DNA from: CAYVUM01 sp964619055
GTDB taxonomy: Bacteria; Pseudomonadota; Alphaproteobacteria; Rhodospirillales; Defluviicoccaceae
DNA: 24,687 nt
Direction: 5' to 3'
Assembly: GCA_964619055.1 (NCBI GenBank)
Contig: CAZUDB010000053.1
Location: 1 to 24,687, forward strand
Shown here: positions 15,672 to 23,791 of the stretch, piece after piece
Numbering within the stretch: the stretch's first letter is position 1
How the letters are laid out: each line of letters opens with the position of its first letter
Program-made: the position numbers and the translations under genes
Notes under the pieces: model-generated
What the model was told of the DNA's origin: nothing
What the model saw: the letters and a program-made list of their open reading frames with translations, nothing else
The model's database searches: none

Positions 15672-17198
15672 GTGATTGATGGCACACCCTTGTTTCGCGT
15701 GTATGCCAACGCCCGACGGCGCCGACTCCAGGCAGAACAACCCGTCGAGGCACAGCGGCGGACGCTTCGGCGCTTGCTGAAGCGCGCCGCCGCCACACGC
15801 TTCGGCCACGACCACTGCTTTAACAAAATCGACACGCCGGAGGCATTTCGCACCTCCATCCCGCTTCGCCGCTATGAGGCGTTCTGGCAAGACTACTGGC
15901 AGGCCTCGTTTCCCGTTCTCGATGACATCTCTTGGCCAGGCCGCATTCCCTATTTCGCCGTTACCTCCGGCACGACCACGGGGGTCACTAAATACATCCC
16001 CCTAAGCCAAGAGATGTGCCGGGCCAACACCCGCGCGGGCGCTGAACTGTTTGTCCATCATCTCACGGCCTGCCCGCACAGTCGGGTCCTGGGCGGGCTC
16101 AACTTCATGCTAGGCGGCTCCACCGCGCTTGAGGAGCTGGCTCCCGGCATCTGGAGCGGGGACTTAAGCGGAATTGCCGCCAAAATCATGCCTTGGTGGG
16201 CCCGCCTTCGCTACTTTCCCCCTCGTGAGTTGGAGACGATGGCCGATTGGGAGGCTAAAATCGCCGCCTTTGCAGAGGCCGCCCGCAATCAGGACATCCG
16301 CTCCATCGCCGGCGTGCCGAGCTGGATGCTGATTTTGTTTGATCATCTGACCGGACTGAAGCCGGAGTCCGGTGGCGACCTCTCCCAGCTGTTTCCGACG
16401 CTAGAGCTGCTCGTCCACGGCGGAGTCAACTTCCAGCCCTATCGCTCGCTGTTCGCGGACCGTTTGGCTAATTCCACGGCCGAAACGCGGGAGGTCTACT
16501 CGGCCAGCGAAGGCTTCATCGCCGTTGCCGATCGCGGCGACGGCGAGGGCCTGCGGATGATCCTGGACAACGGACTCTTTTACGAGTTCGTCCCCGTTGA
16601 AGAGCTGGATGCCGCTGAACCGACCCGACACTGGATTGGGAATGCGGAGCTTGGCGTCAATTACGCCTTGGTCTTGTCGTCGAACGCCGGCGTTTGGGGC
16701 TACGTGCTGGGCGACACCGTCCGGCTAGTGGACCGAGACCCGCCGCGCCTGCTCATCACCGGGCGGACAAGCTACACACTGTCAGCTTTCGGCGAGCATC
16801 TGATCGCAGAAGAGATCGAGGCGGCCGTGGCCGCGGCAGCCGGGACCGTGGGGCGCCATGTGGCGGACTGGTCCGTGGGCGCGGTGTTCCCCACCGCAGC
16901 GGACACGCTTGGCGGACATCTCTACATTGTGGAGTTCGCCGACGACGGGGACAGCGAAAGCATCGCGACCACCTTTGCGGACACCATCGATGCGGAGCTT
17001 CAGCGTCGCAACGACGATTATCGCTCGCACCGTGCCAGTGGGTACGGAATGCGCGACCCGGTAGTGCACATCGTGGCTCCAGGCACGTTTGCCGGTTGGA
17101 TGAAATCCCGCGGAAAGCTCGGCGGCCAACACAAGGTCCCCCGCATTATCACCGATGACGCCCTGTTCGCCGACCTCCGGTCTTTTGCCAAGGCTTAG
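15672..17198 (+). CDS. GH3 family acyl-adenylate-forming amide synthetase
   Basis: The product has 508 residues from GTG 15672, which has GAGG eight bases upstream. Bacterial relatives also begin near this (x)IDGTPLFRVYANAR pattern. An upstream GTG (15540) would add 44 unrelated residues. GH3 enzymes belong to the ANL superfamily: they activate a carboxylic acid with ATP and transfer the acyl group, in plants to amino acids such as on auxin or jasmonate. Visible motifs are TSGTTTGVTKYIP (Thr98-Pro110, the phosphate-binding loop), YSASEG (276-281, adenine/acyl pocket) and ITGRTSYTLSAFGEHL with Gly364-Arg365 at the hinge to the small C-terminal domain. It is predicted cytoplasmic. Substrates of bacterial members are mostly unknown. 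Its TAG stop shares bases with the TAA of the convergent DUF2955 gene. Confidence 0.87.
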   Translation: MIDGTPLFRVYANARRRRLQAEQPVEAQRRTLRRLLKRAAATRFGHDHCFNKIDTPEAFRTSIPLRRYEAFWQDYWQASFPVLDDISWPGRIPYFAVTSGTTTGVTKYIPLSQEMCRANTRAGAELFVHHLTACPHSRVLGGLNFMLGGSTALEELAPGIWSGDLSGIAAKIMPWWARLRYFPPRELETMADWEAKIAAFAEAARNQDIRSIAGVPSWMLILFDHLTGLKPESGGDLSQLFPTLELLVHGGVNFQPYRSLFADRLANSTAETREVYSASEGFIAVADRGDGEGLRMILDNGLFYEFVPVEELDAAEPTRHWIGNAELGVNYALVLSSNAGVWGYVLGDTVRLVDRDPPRLLITGRTSYTLSAFGEHLIAEEIEAAVAAAAGTVGRHVADWSVGAVFPTAADTLGGHLYIVEFADDGDSESIATTFADTIDAELQRRNDDYRSHRASGYGMRDPVVHIVAPGTFAGWMKSRGKLGGQHKVPRIITDDALFADLRSFAKA

Positions 17199-18256
17199 GC
17201 CGTGGCGACATCGGGCTTGAGCTTCCGTTGAGCCCTAGGCCGCAGGCACTCGAGAACGTAGAACGCTGCGGCCACGTAGACGCCCGCCAGCATGATCTGC
17301 GCCAGCCTCATATAAAATGACAACTCCGCCTCCTTCCCAAAGGCGGTCACGCTGCCTCCGATCAGGATCAAGAACGCCGAAAGCGCGGAAACGTACAATG
17401 ATGCGTCGGGGCGCCCGGAGAACAGTCGGCTCGCGAACACCAATGTGACCAGAAATGTCAAGACGAGCAGAAAGGGAAACCAAGGGGCAGCGACAACGAG
17501 GTTGTAGGCAATGACGGCAGCCACACCGCCAATGGCATTGGCCGCGACCTTCTCAATCGCGCCACTGATCCCGGCCGCCGGCGTCGGCTGCGGGGCCAGC
17601 AAGGCCGCGAACACGACAACAATTACGCTGGTGAAGCCAAACACAAGAAAAGCCACCACCAAGGGGGCGAGCACGGCCGTGGCCCGTGCTGCCACCGCGC
17701 GCTTCACCGACGACGGCGGCGGACTTTTTGCCGGCGGCGCTTTCGCCCCGTGCCCGGCCGGAGGCGGGAGCAAGGCGAAGGCGACCCATTGCACGACAAG
17801 GGCCACAGCCCCCGCTTTCACCAACCCAGCCGCAATCACTTCCGTCACAGCCGGGTCCTGCTGTGCCATGATCGGCAGCAACGTAACGGCAATCAGCATG
17901 AACAAAACAAGCAAAAGCGGGGCACCGGCCGCCGCCGCATAGAAAATCAAGTACAATGCCAAACAAATTAGTAAGATGCTGACCAACGGAAAAGGTAAAA
18001 CATAAACCGAAATTAGAAGCCCAATGAGGCTTGTTAGAACAATAACGACCAGAAATTGCAGACCTGCCATGAATGACAGCGGCTGTTGAGCGTTGGCCAA
18101 CAGCATCACAACAAACACCGGCACGATCTGGCTCAGCGACCAACCGATGCCCTGCGCCAGTGCCATGGCCACAGAAACGCCAAACGCCATCCGAACCACC
18201 GCGCGGGTGGCCATGATCTCCGGTAGTGATGGTGCAGCCTGGTCGCCTCCGGCCAT
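17195..18256 (-). CDS. DUF2955 / FUSC-like inner-membrane efflux component
   Basis: This 353-residue protein is very hydrophobic, with about ten membrane segments in two blocks separated by a Pro/Lys-rich loop near residues 165-185 (PPPAGHGAKAPPAKSPPP). It matches the DUF2955 family, which is distantly related to the FUSC/AaeB aromatic-acid exporters and is usually encoded beside a HlyD-type adaptor, as here (30-base gap). Together they would form the inner-membrane part of an efflux system for aromatic or other organic acids; that substrate class is inferred from relatives. The ribosome-binding site before ATG 18256 is weak, so translation may depend on coupling to the upstream gene. The gene ends by overlapping the GH3 stop codon. 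Confidence 0.83.
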   Translation of the reverse strand: MAGGDQAAPSLPEIMATRAVVRMAFGVSVAMALAQGIGWSLSQIVPVFVVMLLANAQQPLSFMAGLQFLVVIVLTSLIGLLISVYVLPFPLVSILLICLALYLIFYAAAAGAPLLLVLFMLIAVTLLPIMAQQDPAVTEVIAAGLVKAGAVALVVQWVAFALLPPPAGHGAKAPPAKSPPPSSVKRAVAARATAVLAPLVVAFLVFGFTSVIVVVFAALLAPQPTPAAGISGAIEKVAANAIGGVAAVIAYNLVVAAPWFPFLLVLTFLVTLVFASRLFSGRPDASLYVSALSAFLILIGGSVTAFGKEAELSFYMRLAQIMLAGVYVAAAFYVLECLRPRAQRKLKPDVATA

Positions 18257-18286
18257 GGCTAATGGCCGACCGTCATCATCGTGCCG

Positions 18287-19498
18287 TCAATACGCATAGG
18301 AGAACAGACTGATCACCCGGATGTAGAAGGCGCCAAGCGCGTTCATGATGGTCGAGTCACTCGTGTAGACGATCGCATCGGCCTGGGCACCGACGCTCAA
18401 CTTCAAACCGCCGCGATAGCGACCGTCCTCGCTGATCCATTGTGGGTCGGTGATTCTAACGACGACAGGAAACCGCTGCGGGTCGCGGAGCCAGCCGCGC
18501 ACGGACTGAACCGTGGGCAAGTCGCCGGCGGCACTCTGCTTTCCGGCGCTGGCGCCATAGCCTCGACTGACGACCTCGCCGGCAACGATGCGACCTGGAG
18601 CGACGTCGAAGGTGATTTCAACGGGATCGCCGGCTTTAATCCGGCCGAGGTTGTTTTCGGTCATGTAGGCTTCGATCCAGGTGTCATCGATGGAGATGAA
18701 CGTCATCAGTGGCTGACCTGCGGATGCGTAGTAACCCTCGTCGATCTGCAGATCCGTGACGACGCCGTCCGACGGGGCGCGGATGGTTGTTCGGGCCAGG
18801 TCAAGCCGGGCCCGCTCAAGCTCCGCAGCAGCGCTCCTGATCGCCGCATTCTCTTCACCCACCGTCCCCAGTTCCGTCCGCACACGCTGCAGATCGGCCT
18901 CTGCCGCCGCCAGCTCGGACTCCCGCTTCGTTACCTCGGCACGCGCCTGGTCGACCTGTGCGAGCGCGATCGCACCGGTGCCCTCCAAGGAGATGATCCG
19001 CTTCGCCTGGATTCGATAGATCTCCAGATTGGTGCGCGCCTCGGCCACGCGGGCTTCCGCGGTGCGGATCTGCTCCCCGCCTGCCCCGACGCTCTGGGAC
19101 GCCAATTCAAGCTGTGCATCTGCCGATTGGAGCGCCAACTCATAGCGCTGTGGCTGAATCTGAACGAGAACGTCGTTAACGCTCACGCGCTGATTGTTGG
19201 CGACGGGAATGTCAATAATATAGCCTGAGACTTCCGGGACGATCGGCACCACAAAGGCCTGAACTCGGGCATTGCCGGTGAACGGCGTCATGCGATCGGC
19301 GAGCAGGTACCAAACAAGGATCACAAAAGCCACGCCAAGAACGATGAACGTGATTGTGCGTACTCGGTTCGATCGGCTGTCGGCATCGACGATATTCTGG
19401 CCTTTGTCGACCGTATCTTCAGCAGGTCCGTCATTGCCTCTGTCATCCAGCGCTGGCTCTTTGGACGAGTCGGGGCGTGCCGGGGCGTCTTGGCTCAT
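18287..19498 (-). CDS. HlyD/EmrA-family periplasmic adaptor (membrane fusion protein)
   Basis: This 403-residue protein has a hydrophilic cytoplasmic N-terminus of ~45 residues, one membrane helix at about 48-67 (TFIVLGVAFVILVWYLLA), and a periplasmic body. A half-lipoyl strand follows, with VQAFVVPIVPEVSGYI and PVANNQRVSVNDVLVQI. Next is a long Ala/Glu/Arg-rich coiled-coil hairpin from about 120 to 240, the second lipoyl half TTIRAPSDGVVTDLQI, and beta-barrel segments. This is the standard adaptor layout that links an inner-membrane pump to an outer-membrane channel. It is the first gene of the two-gene operon with DUF2955, and GAGGGA lies upstream of its ATG. No TolC-like channel gene is present in the window. 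Confidence 0.92.
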   Translation of the reverse strand: MSQDAPARPDSSKEPALDDRGNDGPAEDTVDKGQNIVDADSRSNRVRTITFIVLGVAFVILVWYLLADRMTPFTGNARVQAFVVPIVPEVSGYIIDIPVANNQRVSVNDVLVQIQPQRYELALQSADAQLELASQSVGAGGEQIRTAEARVAEARTNLEIYRIQAKRIISLEGTGAIALAQVDQARAEVTKRESELAAAEADLQRVRTELGTVGEENAAIRSAAAELERARLDLARTTIRAPSDGVVTDLQIDEGYYASAGQPLMTFISIDDTWIEAYMTENNLGRIKAGDPVEITFDVAPGRIVAGEVVSRGYGASAGKQSAAGDLPTVQSVRGWLRDPQRFPVVVRITDPQWISEDGRYRGGLKLSVGAQADAIVYTSDSTIMNALGAFYIRVISLFSYAY

Positions 19499-19766
19499 GG
19501 GACAGCGTCCCTCGCGATATATCGTTGTTCTTAAGCCATTTGACGTGCGATCCCGGCAATGGCCTTGTCAAGCCAATCATGAATGCCCCTATGACGGGGT
19601 CTTCTCCGGCCGGTGGTTGGACCAAGCCCAACGGCATGATAGGCAACTGTATCGCTGTAACTGCGGATCGCCCGTGACACCCAGTCGAGCCTCTATGTAC
19701 CTCCCTGAGGGCACTCCCAAGACCTTTTGCGTCAGCCCGAACAGCGGCGTGGAGGGCTGAGGCATC
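19499..19766. promoter_or_regulatory. Divergent intergenic region (efflux operon / lipid A operon)
   Basis: These 268 bases lie between two divergent operons and should hold both promoters. A perfect 10-bp palindrome, CGATATATCG, at 19515-19524 sits 16 bases before the HlyD start and is a possible operator. On the plus side GGAGGG (19751-19756) and GAGG (19759-19762) precede the GTG at 19767. No clear gene is seen. Confidence 0.45.
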
Positions 19767-20528
19767 GTGCGGCTCAAGTCCCTAACCCGAAGCGATGGCT
19801 TTCGCCACGTCCTGAGCTGGATGGTCGCAAGCCTGCTGCGCCTGATTTACGCGACCGGCCGCTGGAAACTGATTGGGCTTGAGCGTCTGGCCGCGGCCCG
19901 CCCCAACGGCGAGGCGGTGATCGGCTGCTTTTGGCATGCGCGCATGCTGTTGATGCCGAAGCTGCTGCCGCATTTCGAACCGAGCTATACCCTGATCTCG
20001 AGTCACCGTGATGGTTTGATGATTTCCGAGACTATTGGCCGGCTCGGCATCAGGACCATCTCCGGGTCCAGCAATAGGCGAGCGTCAGCCGCCTTTCGCG
20101 AGCTGGTGGCCACAATTCGGCGTGGCCATAACGTGGAGATAACGCCCGACGGTCCGCGAGGACCGCGGATGCGGGTGCAGCCCGGGGTCATCAAGCTGGC
20201 CCATGTGACGGGAGCTCCGATCATTCCGGCCACGGCCAGCGCAAAGCGGCGGCGGCTTCTCAAGTCGTGGGACCGCTTCATGGTGATATGGCCCGTCAAC
20301 CGTGGGGTCATCATCATTGGCGAAGCGATTATTGTGCCACGCGACGCCGATGACGCCGTATTGGAAGTCAAACGGCTGGAGGTCGAGGCGGCTTTGAATG
20401 CAATCACGGCGGAGGCAGACCGGCTGTGTGGCCACCCACCCGTGGAGCCGGCTCAGGAGAACCCGACCGCCAAGACGGCTCATGCGATGGCGACACGGAA
20501 AGGCCCTGTACGGAAGGCGGCCGGCTGA
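19767..20528 (+). CDS. DUF374 lysophospholipid acyltransferase-family protein
   Basis: The 253-residue protein starts with GTG, with GAGG four bases before it. It belongs to the DUF374 branch of glycerolipid/lipid A acyltransferases. Residues 51-60 (VIGCFWHARM), SSHRDG with His80 and Asp82 (the H-x-D acyltransferase site) and TPDGPRGP (126-133) are the characteristic blocks. Members are often encoded directly before waaA in alphaproteobacteria and are thought to act in lipid A or outer-membrane lipid assembly; the precise acyl acceptor is not established. It is predicted to be associated with the inner face of the inner membrane. The Lys/Pro-rich C-terminal ~35 residues are not conserved-looking. 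It is the first gene of the operon. Its TGA shares one base with the ATG of waaA. Confidence 0.9.
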   Translation: MRLKSLTRSDGFRHVLSWMVASLLRLIYATGRWKLIGLERLAAARPNGEAVIGCFWHARMLLMPKLLPHFEPSYTLISSHRDGLMISETIGRLGIRTISGSSNRRASAAFRELVATIRRGHNVEITPDGPRGPRMRVQPGVIKLAHVTGAPIIPATASAKRRRLLKSWDRFMVIWPVNRGVIIIGEAIIVPRDADDAVLEVKRLEVEAALNAITAEADRLCGHPPVEPAQENPTAKTAHAMATRKGPVRKAAG

Positions 20529-21874
20529 TGCTGCTTGCGGCCTATCGCGGCGTGATGACGGCGGGAGAGCCGTTGGTCCGCCTGATTCTGGCCCGCCGTC
20601 GTGCGCGCGGCAAGGAGGACGCGGTCCGGTTTCGTGAACGCCAAGGAATCGCAAGCGTGCCACGCCCACCGGGCCCGCTCATTTGGCTCCATGCCGCCAG
20701 TATTGGGGAATCGGTCTCTCTGCTGCCCGTGATTGATATAATGGAGGACACTCGGCCTGAACTGTCGATCCTGGTCACTACAGGCACGGTTACATCGGCC
20801 CGCTTGCTTGCCGAGCGCCTGCCGGAACGGGCAATTCATCAGTATGTGCCCGTTGACCGACCCACCTGGGTTCGGCGCTTCTTAGATCACTGGTGCCCGG
20901 ACGTGGCCGTTTGGTGCGAATCGGAGTTCTGGCCCAACCTGATCCTGGAAACACACGCACGCGGTGTGCCGATGGTGTTGGTCCAAGGGCGCGTATCGGA
21001 GCGCTCGCTTCAAGGCTGGCAGCGCGTTCCCAAGGTGATCGGTCAGATCCTGGGTTGCTTCCGAGCCGCACTGGCGCAATCGCCGGCGGACGCGGAGCGG
21101 CTGGCGGCGCTCGGCGCCCGTGAGGTCGCCTTTGTCGGGAACCTCAAGCACGCAGCACCGCCACTGCCCTGCGACCCCGAAACGCTCAACGGTATGAGAA
21201 ACGCGACCGTCGACCGGCCGTGCTGGCTTGCCGCTAGCACCCACGCAGAAGAGGAGGCCCTCGCCGGCCGCGTCCATGTTGAGCTGAAAGAACAGGTCCC
21301 CGGCCTCCTGACCCTGATCGTGCCCCGCCATCCGGAACGGGGGGATACGATCACCGCGATGCTGCGCGACGCCGCCGGCGCAACCGCCACTGTGGTTGCG
21401 CAACGCTCCAAGTGTGAGGCTCTGACCCCGGACGCAGACATCTACGTTGCCGATACGATCGGCGAGCTTGGTCTGTTCTACCGCTTGGCAAGCGTCGTCT
21501 TCGTCGGTAAATCCCTCGCTGGATCGGGTGGACAGAACCCGCTAGAGCCGGCGCACCTCGACTGTGCGATCCTGTTCGGTCCCCATATGGCCAATTTCGC
21601 CGACATCGCCGAACGCCTGATCGCAGTTGGGGCGGCCCATGTCGTCGATAACGAGGCAGAACTCAAGGACGCCGTAGCCAAGCGCCTGAAGGACAATGGC
21701 CTCGTTACACGAGAGGCCGAAGCAGCCAAGCGTATCGCGGTCGAAGCCTCGGACGTTGTCGAGGAGGTGGTGAGCCTGTTGGTGGCGCATCTTCCCCCGG
21801 CCTTGACGGCGACCGAGCCGACGGGACAGCGCGCCGCGACCCACGCTTCGGGGCCCGCGCATGCACCCGCCTGA
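20528..21874 (+). CDS. waaA: 3-deoxy-D-manno-octulosonic acid (Kdo) transferase
   Basis: The product has 448 residues from ATG 20528. The frame extends back to 20426, but that part overlaps the previous gene and looks unlike the family, and GGAAGG lies before the chosen start. The enzyme transfers Kdo from CMP-Kdo to lipid IVA on the cytoplasmic face of the inner membrane. It begins with a short hydrophobic anchor (MLLAAYRGVMTAGEPLVRLI). IWLHAASIGES then contains the catalytic Glu61, and CESEFWPNLI follows in the middle. The C-terminal sugar-nucleotide-binding block reads VFVGKSLAGSGGQNPLEPA. Coupling to the gene before (1-base overlap) and to lpxK after (14-base overlap) supports co-translation. 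Whether it adds one or two Kdo units cannot be told. Confidence 0.94.
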   Translation: MLLAAYRGVMTAGEPLVRLILARRRARGKEDAVRFRERQGIASVPRPPGPLIWLHAASIGESVSLLPVIDIMEDTRPELSILVTTGTVTSARLLAERLPERAIHQYVPVDRPTWVRRFLDHWCPDVAVWCESEFWPNLILETHARGVPMVLVQGRVSERSLQGWQRVPKVIGQILGCFRAALAQSPADAERLAALGAREVAFVGNLKHAAPPLPCDPETLNGMRNATVDRPCWLAASTHAEEEALAGRVHVELKEQVPGLLTLIVPRHPERGDTITAMLRDAAGATATVVAQRSKCEALTPDADIYVADTIGELGLFYRLASVVFVGKSLAGSGGQNPLEPAHLDCAILFGPHMANFADIAERLIAVGAAHVVDNEAELKDAVAKRLKDNGLVTREAEAAKRIAVEASDVVEEVVSLLVAHLPPALTATEPTGQRAATHASGPAHAPA

Positions 21875-22874
21875 CTTCTGGTACGGGCCTAAAGCACGGT
21901 GGCGGGGTACGGCCCTGGCACCACTGAGCCGCCTGTTCACGGTGGGTGCGAGGGTTCGCGGACTCCTCAGCACCGCATGGCGGGCACCGGTCCCCGTCCT
22001 TTGCGTCGGCAATCTCACTGTTGGCGGCACCGGCAAAACGCCCGTGGCCTTGGACCTTGGACAACGGCTCACCGAGCAACTGGCCGGAACCGGGCACGCC
22101 GTGGGTTTTGTCAGCCGAGGCCATGGCGGACGGCTTGCCGGTCCGGAGCGGGTTGAGCCGGGCCGCCATAACGCAGCGGATGTGGGTGATGAGCCGCTGT
22201 TGCTGGCGGCGATTGCGCCCACATGGGTGGCCCGCCACCGCGCGGAGGGCGTTAAGGCCGCCGTGGCGGCGGGTTCGAGCATTGTGATCCTGGACGATGG
22301 CTTCCAGAACCCGAGCGTTGCCAAGGATCTGTCCTTGGTCGTGGTCGATGGCGCGCGCGGTTTCGGCAACGGCAGGGTGCTGCCGGCCGGACCGTTGCGG
22401 GAACCGGTGGCCGAAGGCCTCGGCCGTGCCGATGCGGTGGTCGTCATGGGCGGCGACGAGTCGGGCGTGGCGGATACGGTGGCAGCGATAGACCGGTCCC
22501 CGCCGATCCCGGCGTTGGGGGCTCGGCTGGTCCCCGATGAGACGGCCCATGCTCTCGCCGGCAAGCGTGTGGTCGCATTCGCCGGCATTGGCGATCCGGA
22601 CAAGTTCTTCCGCACGCTAACGGCGATCGGTTGCGAGATTGCGGTGGAGACCGCCTTACCCGACCACGCCCGTCTCGATTCGAGCACCATCGAAGCCCAA
22701 CTCCGTCTCGCGGTAGCCGGCCACGCCGATGCAGTGGTGACCACGGCCAAAGACGCCGTCAGGCTGCCGCCGGCCCTGGCCTCGTCCATCATCGTGGTGA
22801 ACGTCAAAGTGACCTGGTCTGAACCAGAGATGCTCGACCAACTTCTGGCCCCGATCCTCGCCCATGTCCTCTGA
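21861..22874 (+). CDS. lpxK: Tetraacyldisaccharide 4'-kinase
   Basis: The 337-residue protein phosphorylates the 4' position of the lipid A disaccharide precursor with ATP, at the inner membrane, just before Kdo addition. It opens with HPPDFWYG, typical of alphaproteobacterial LpxK, followed by an amphipathic/hydrophobic N-terminal segment. The Walker A loop is GNLTVGGTGKTP (residues 50-61, GGTGKT at 55-60). ILDDGFQNPSV supplies the conserved acidic and Gln residues of the active site, and LPAGPLREP and VAFAGIGDPDKFF are further family blocks. Length is normal. It overlaps waaA by 14 bases and the next gene by 11 bases, so all are one transcript. Confidence 0.95.
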   Translation: MHPPDFWYGPKARWRGTALAPLSRLFTVGARVRGLLSTAWRAPVPVLCVGNLTVGGTGKTPVALDLGQRLTEQLAGTGHAVGFVSRGHGGRLAGPERVEPGRHNAADVGDEPLLLAAIAPTWVARHRAEGVKAAVAAGSSIVILDDGFQNPSVAKDLSLVVVDGARGFGNGRVLPAGPLREPVAEGLGRADAVVVMGGDESGVADTVAAIDRSPPIPALGARLVPDETAHALAGKRVVAFAGIGDPDKFFRTLTAIGCEIAVETALPDHARLDSSTIEAQLRLAVAGHADAVVTTAKDAVRLPPALASSIIVVNVKVTWSEPEMLDQLLAPILAHVL

Positions 22875-23772
22875 GTCCAGAGACACCTCGAATGGACGGC
22901 TTCGAGATGTCCGCTACCGGCTCGAAGCCGCAGGCCTGCGGGTCCTGTTCCGGCTGATCCGATTGTTGCCTTTGGATCGGGCCTCCGCTCTCGGCGGCTG
23001 GTTGGGACGCACGATCGGTCCTCGGATCCCGCGCAGCGGCGTGGCCCGCGCCAACCTCAAAGCAGCCTTCCCGGAGAAAACCGACGACGAGATTACCGCG
23101 ATCATCCGCGGCATGTGGGACAACTTGGGCCGGGTTGGCTTTGAGTTGGCACTTGTCGACCGCTTCACCTTCGTGACGCCCGATAGCCATGTGGAAATCA
23201 TCGGCACGGAGCACCTGGACGCCATGCGGGACGACGGCAAGGCCGGCATCCTGTTTTCCGGCCACCTGGCCAATTGGGAGTTGTTCGGCAAGGCCTCGGC
23301 CGCCGCCAACCTGCCGCTGGATCTGGTCTACCGCGCGCCCAACAATCCGCGTGTTCATTGGATGTATGAGCGCCGCCGCTCAGGATCTGCGGAACTGGTG
23401 CCAAAGGGGTCCGCAGGCGCAAAGCGACTACTGGCCCTGATCCGCGAACGGCGGCATTTGGGCCTGCTGGTGGATCAGAAAATGAATGATGGCATCGCAG
23501 TCCCGTTTTTCGGGCGGGACGCAATGACCGCACCCGCCTTGGCGCAATTCGCACTTCGCTTCGATTGTCCGGCGCACCCGGCCCGGCTGGAACGGCTCGC
23601 GGGAACCCGCTTTCGCATCACCGTGTTTCCGGCGCTCACTTTTGAGAAAAGTGGGGATACCGCCGCCGACATCCGGACCGGCATGATGAAGGTCAACGCC
23701 ATTTTGGAAGGCTGGATCCGCGAACGACCGGAACAATGGCTGTGGCTGCATCGACGCTGGCCAAAACAGTGA
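22864..23772 (+). CDS. Lipid A late acyltransferase (LpxL/HtrB family)
   Basis: The 302-residue protein is of the family that adds secondary acyl chains to Kdo2-lipid IVA at the inner membrane. The catalytic H-x4-E motif is present as HLANWE (His134, Glu139) within GILFSGHLANWELFG. VYRAPNNPRVHWMYERRR follows, then LLVDQKMNDGIAVPFFGR, and the ending EQWLWLHRRWPKQ is typical of LpxL. An N-terminal hydrophobic segment (residues ~24-50) fits membrane association. Whether it is the LpxL- or LpxM-type transferase, and its acyl-chain preference, cannot be read from the sequence. It is the last gene of the operon. No clear T-rich terminator follows, and the convergent hydrolase gene ends 19 bases later. 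Confidence 0.92.
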   Translation: MSSESRDTSNGRLRDVRYRLEAAGLRVLFRLIRLLPLDRASALGGWLGRTIGPRIPRSGVARANLKAAFPEKTDDEITAIIRGMWDNLGRVGFELALVDRFTFVTPDSHVEIIGTEHLDAMRDDGKAGILFSGHLANWELFGKASAAANLPLDLVYRAPNNPRVHWMYERRRSGSAELVPKGSAGAKRLLALIRERRHLGLLVDQKMNDGIAVPFFGRDAMTAPALAQFALRFDCPAHPARLERLAGTRFRITVFPALTFEKSGDTAADIRTGMMKVNAILEGWIRERPEQWLWLHRRWPKQ

Positions 23773-23791
23773 AGATCGTAGAAAGCCTGCG

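Noticed and set aside
18281..19228. 315-codon plus-strand frame
   Set aside because: It is antisense to the HlyD gene, whose domain layout is clear.
20426..20527. Longer waaA start inside the DUF374 gene
   Set aside because: The added residues are the DUF374 C-terminal codons read in another frame. The coupled ATG at 20528 gives the normal family N-terminus.
21542..22807. 421-codon minus-strand frame
   Set aside because: It is antisense to waaA and lpxK, and the Ser/Pro/Arg-rich product is typical of a shadow frame.
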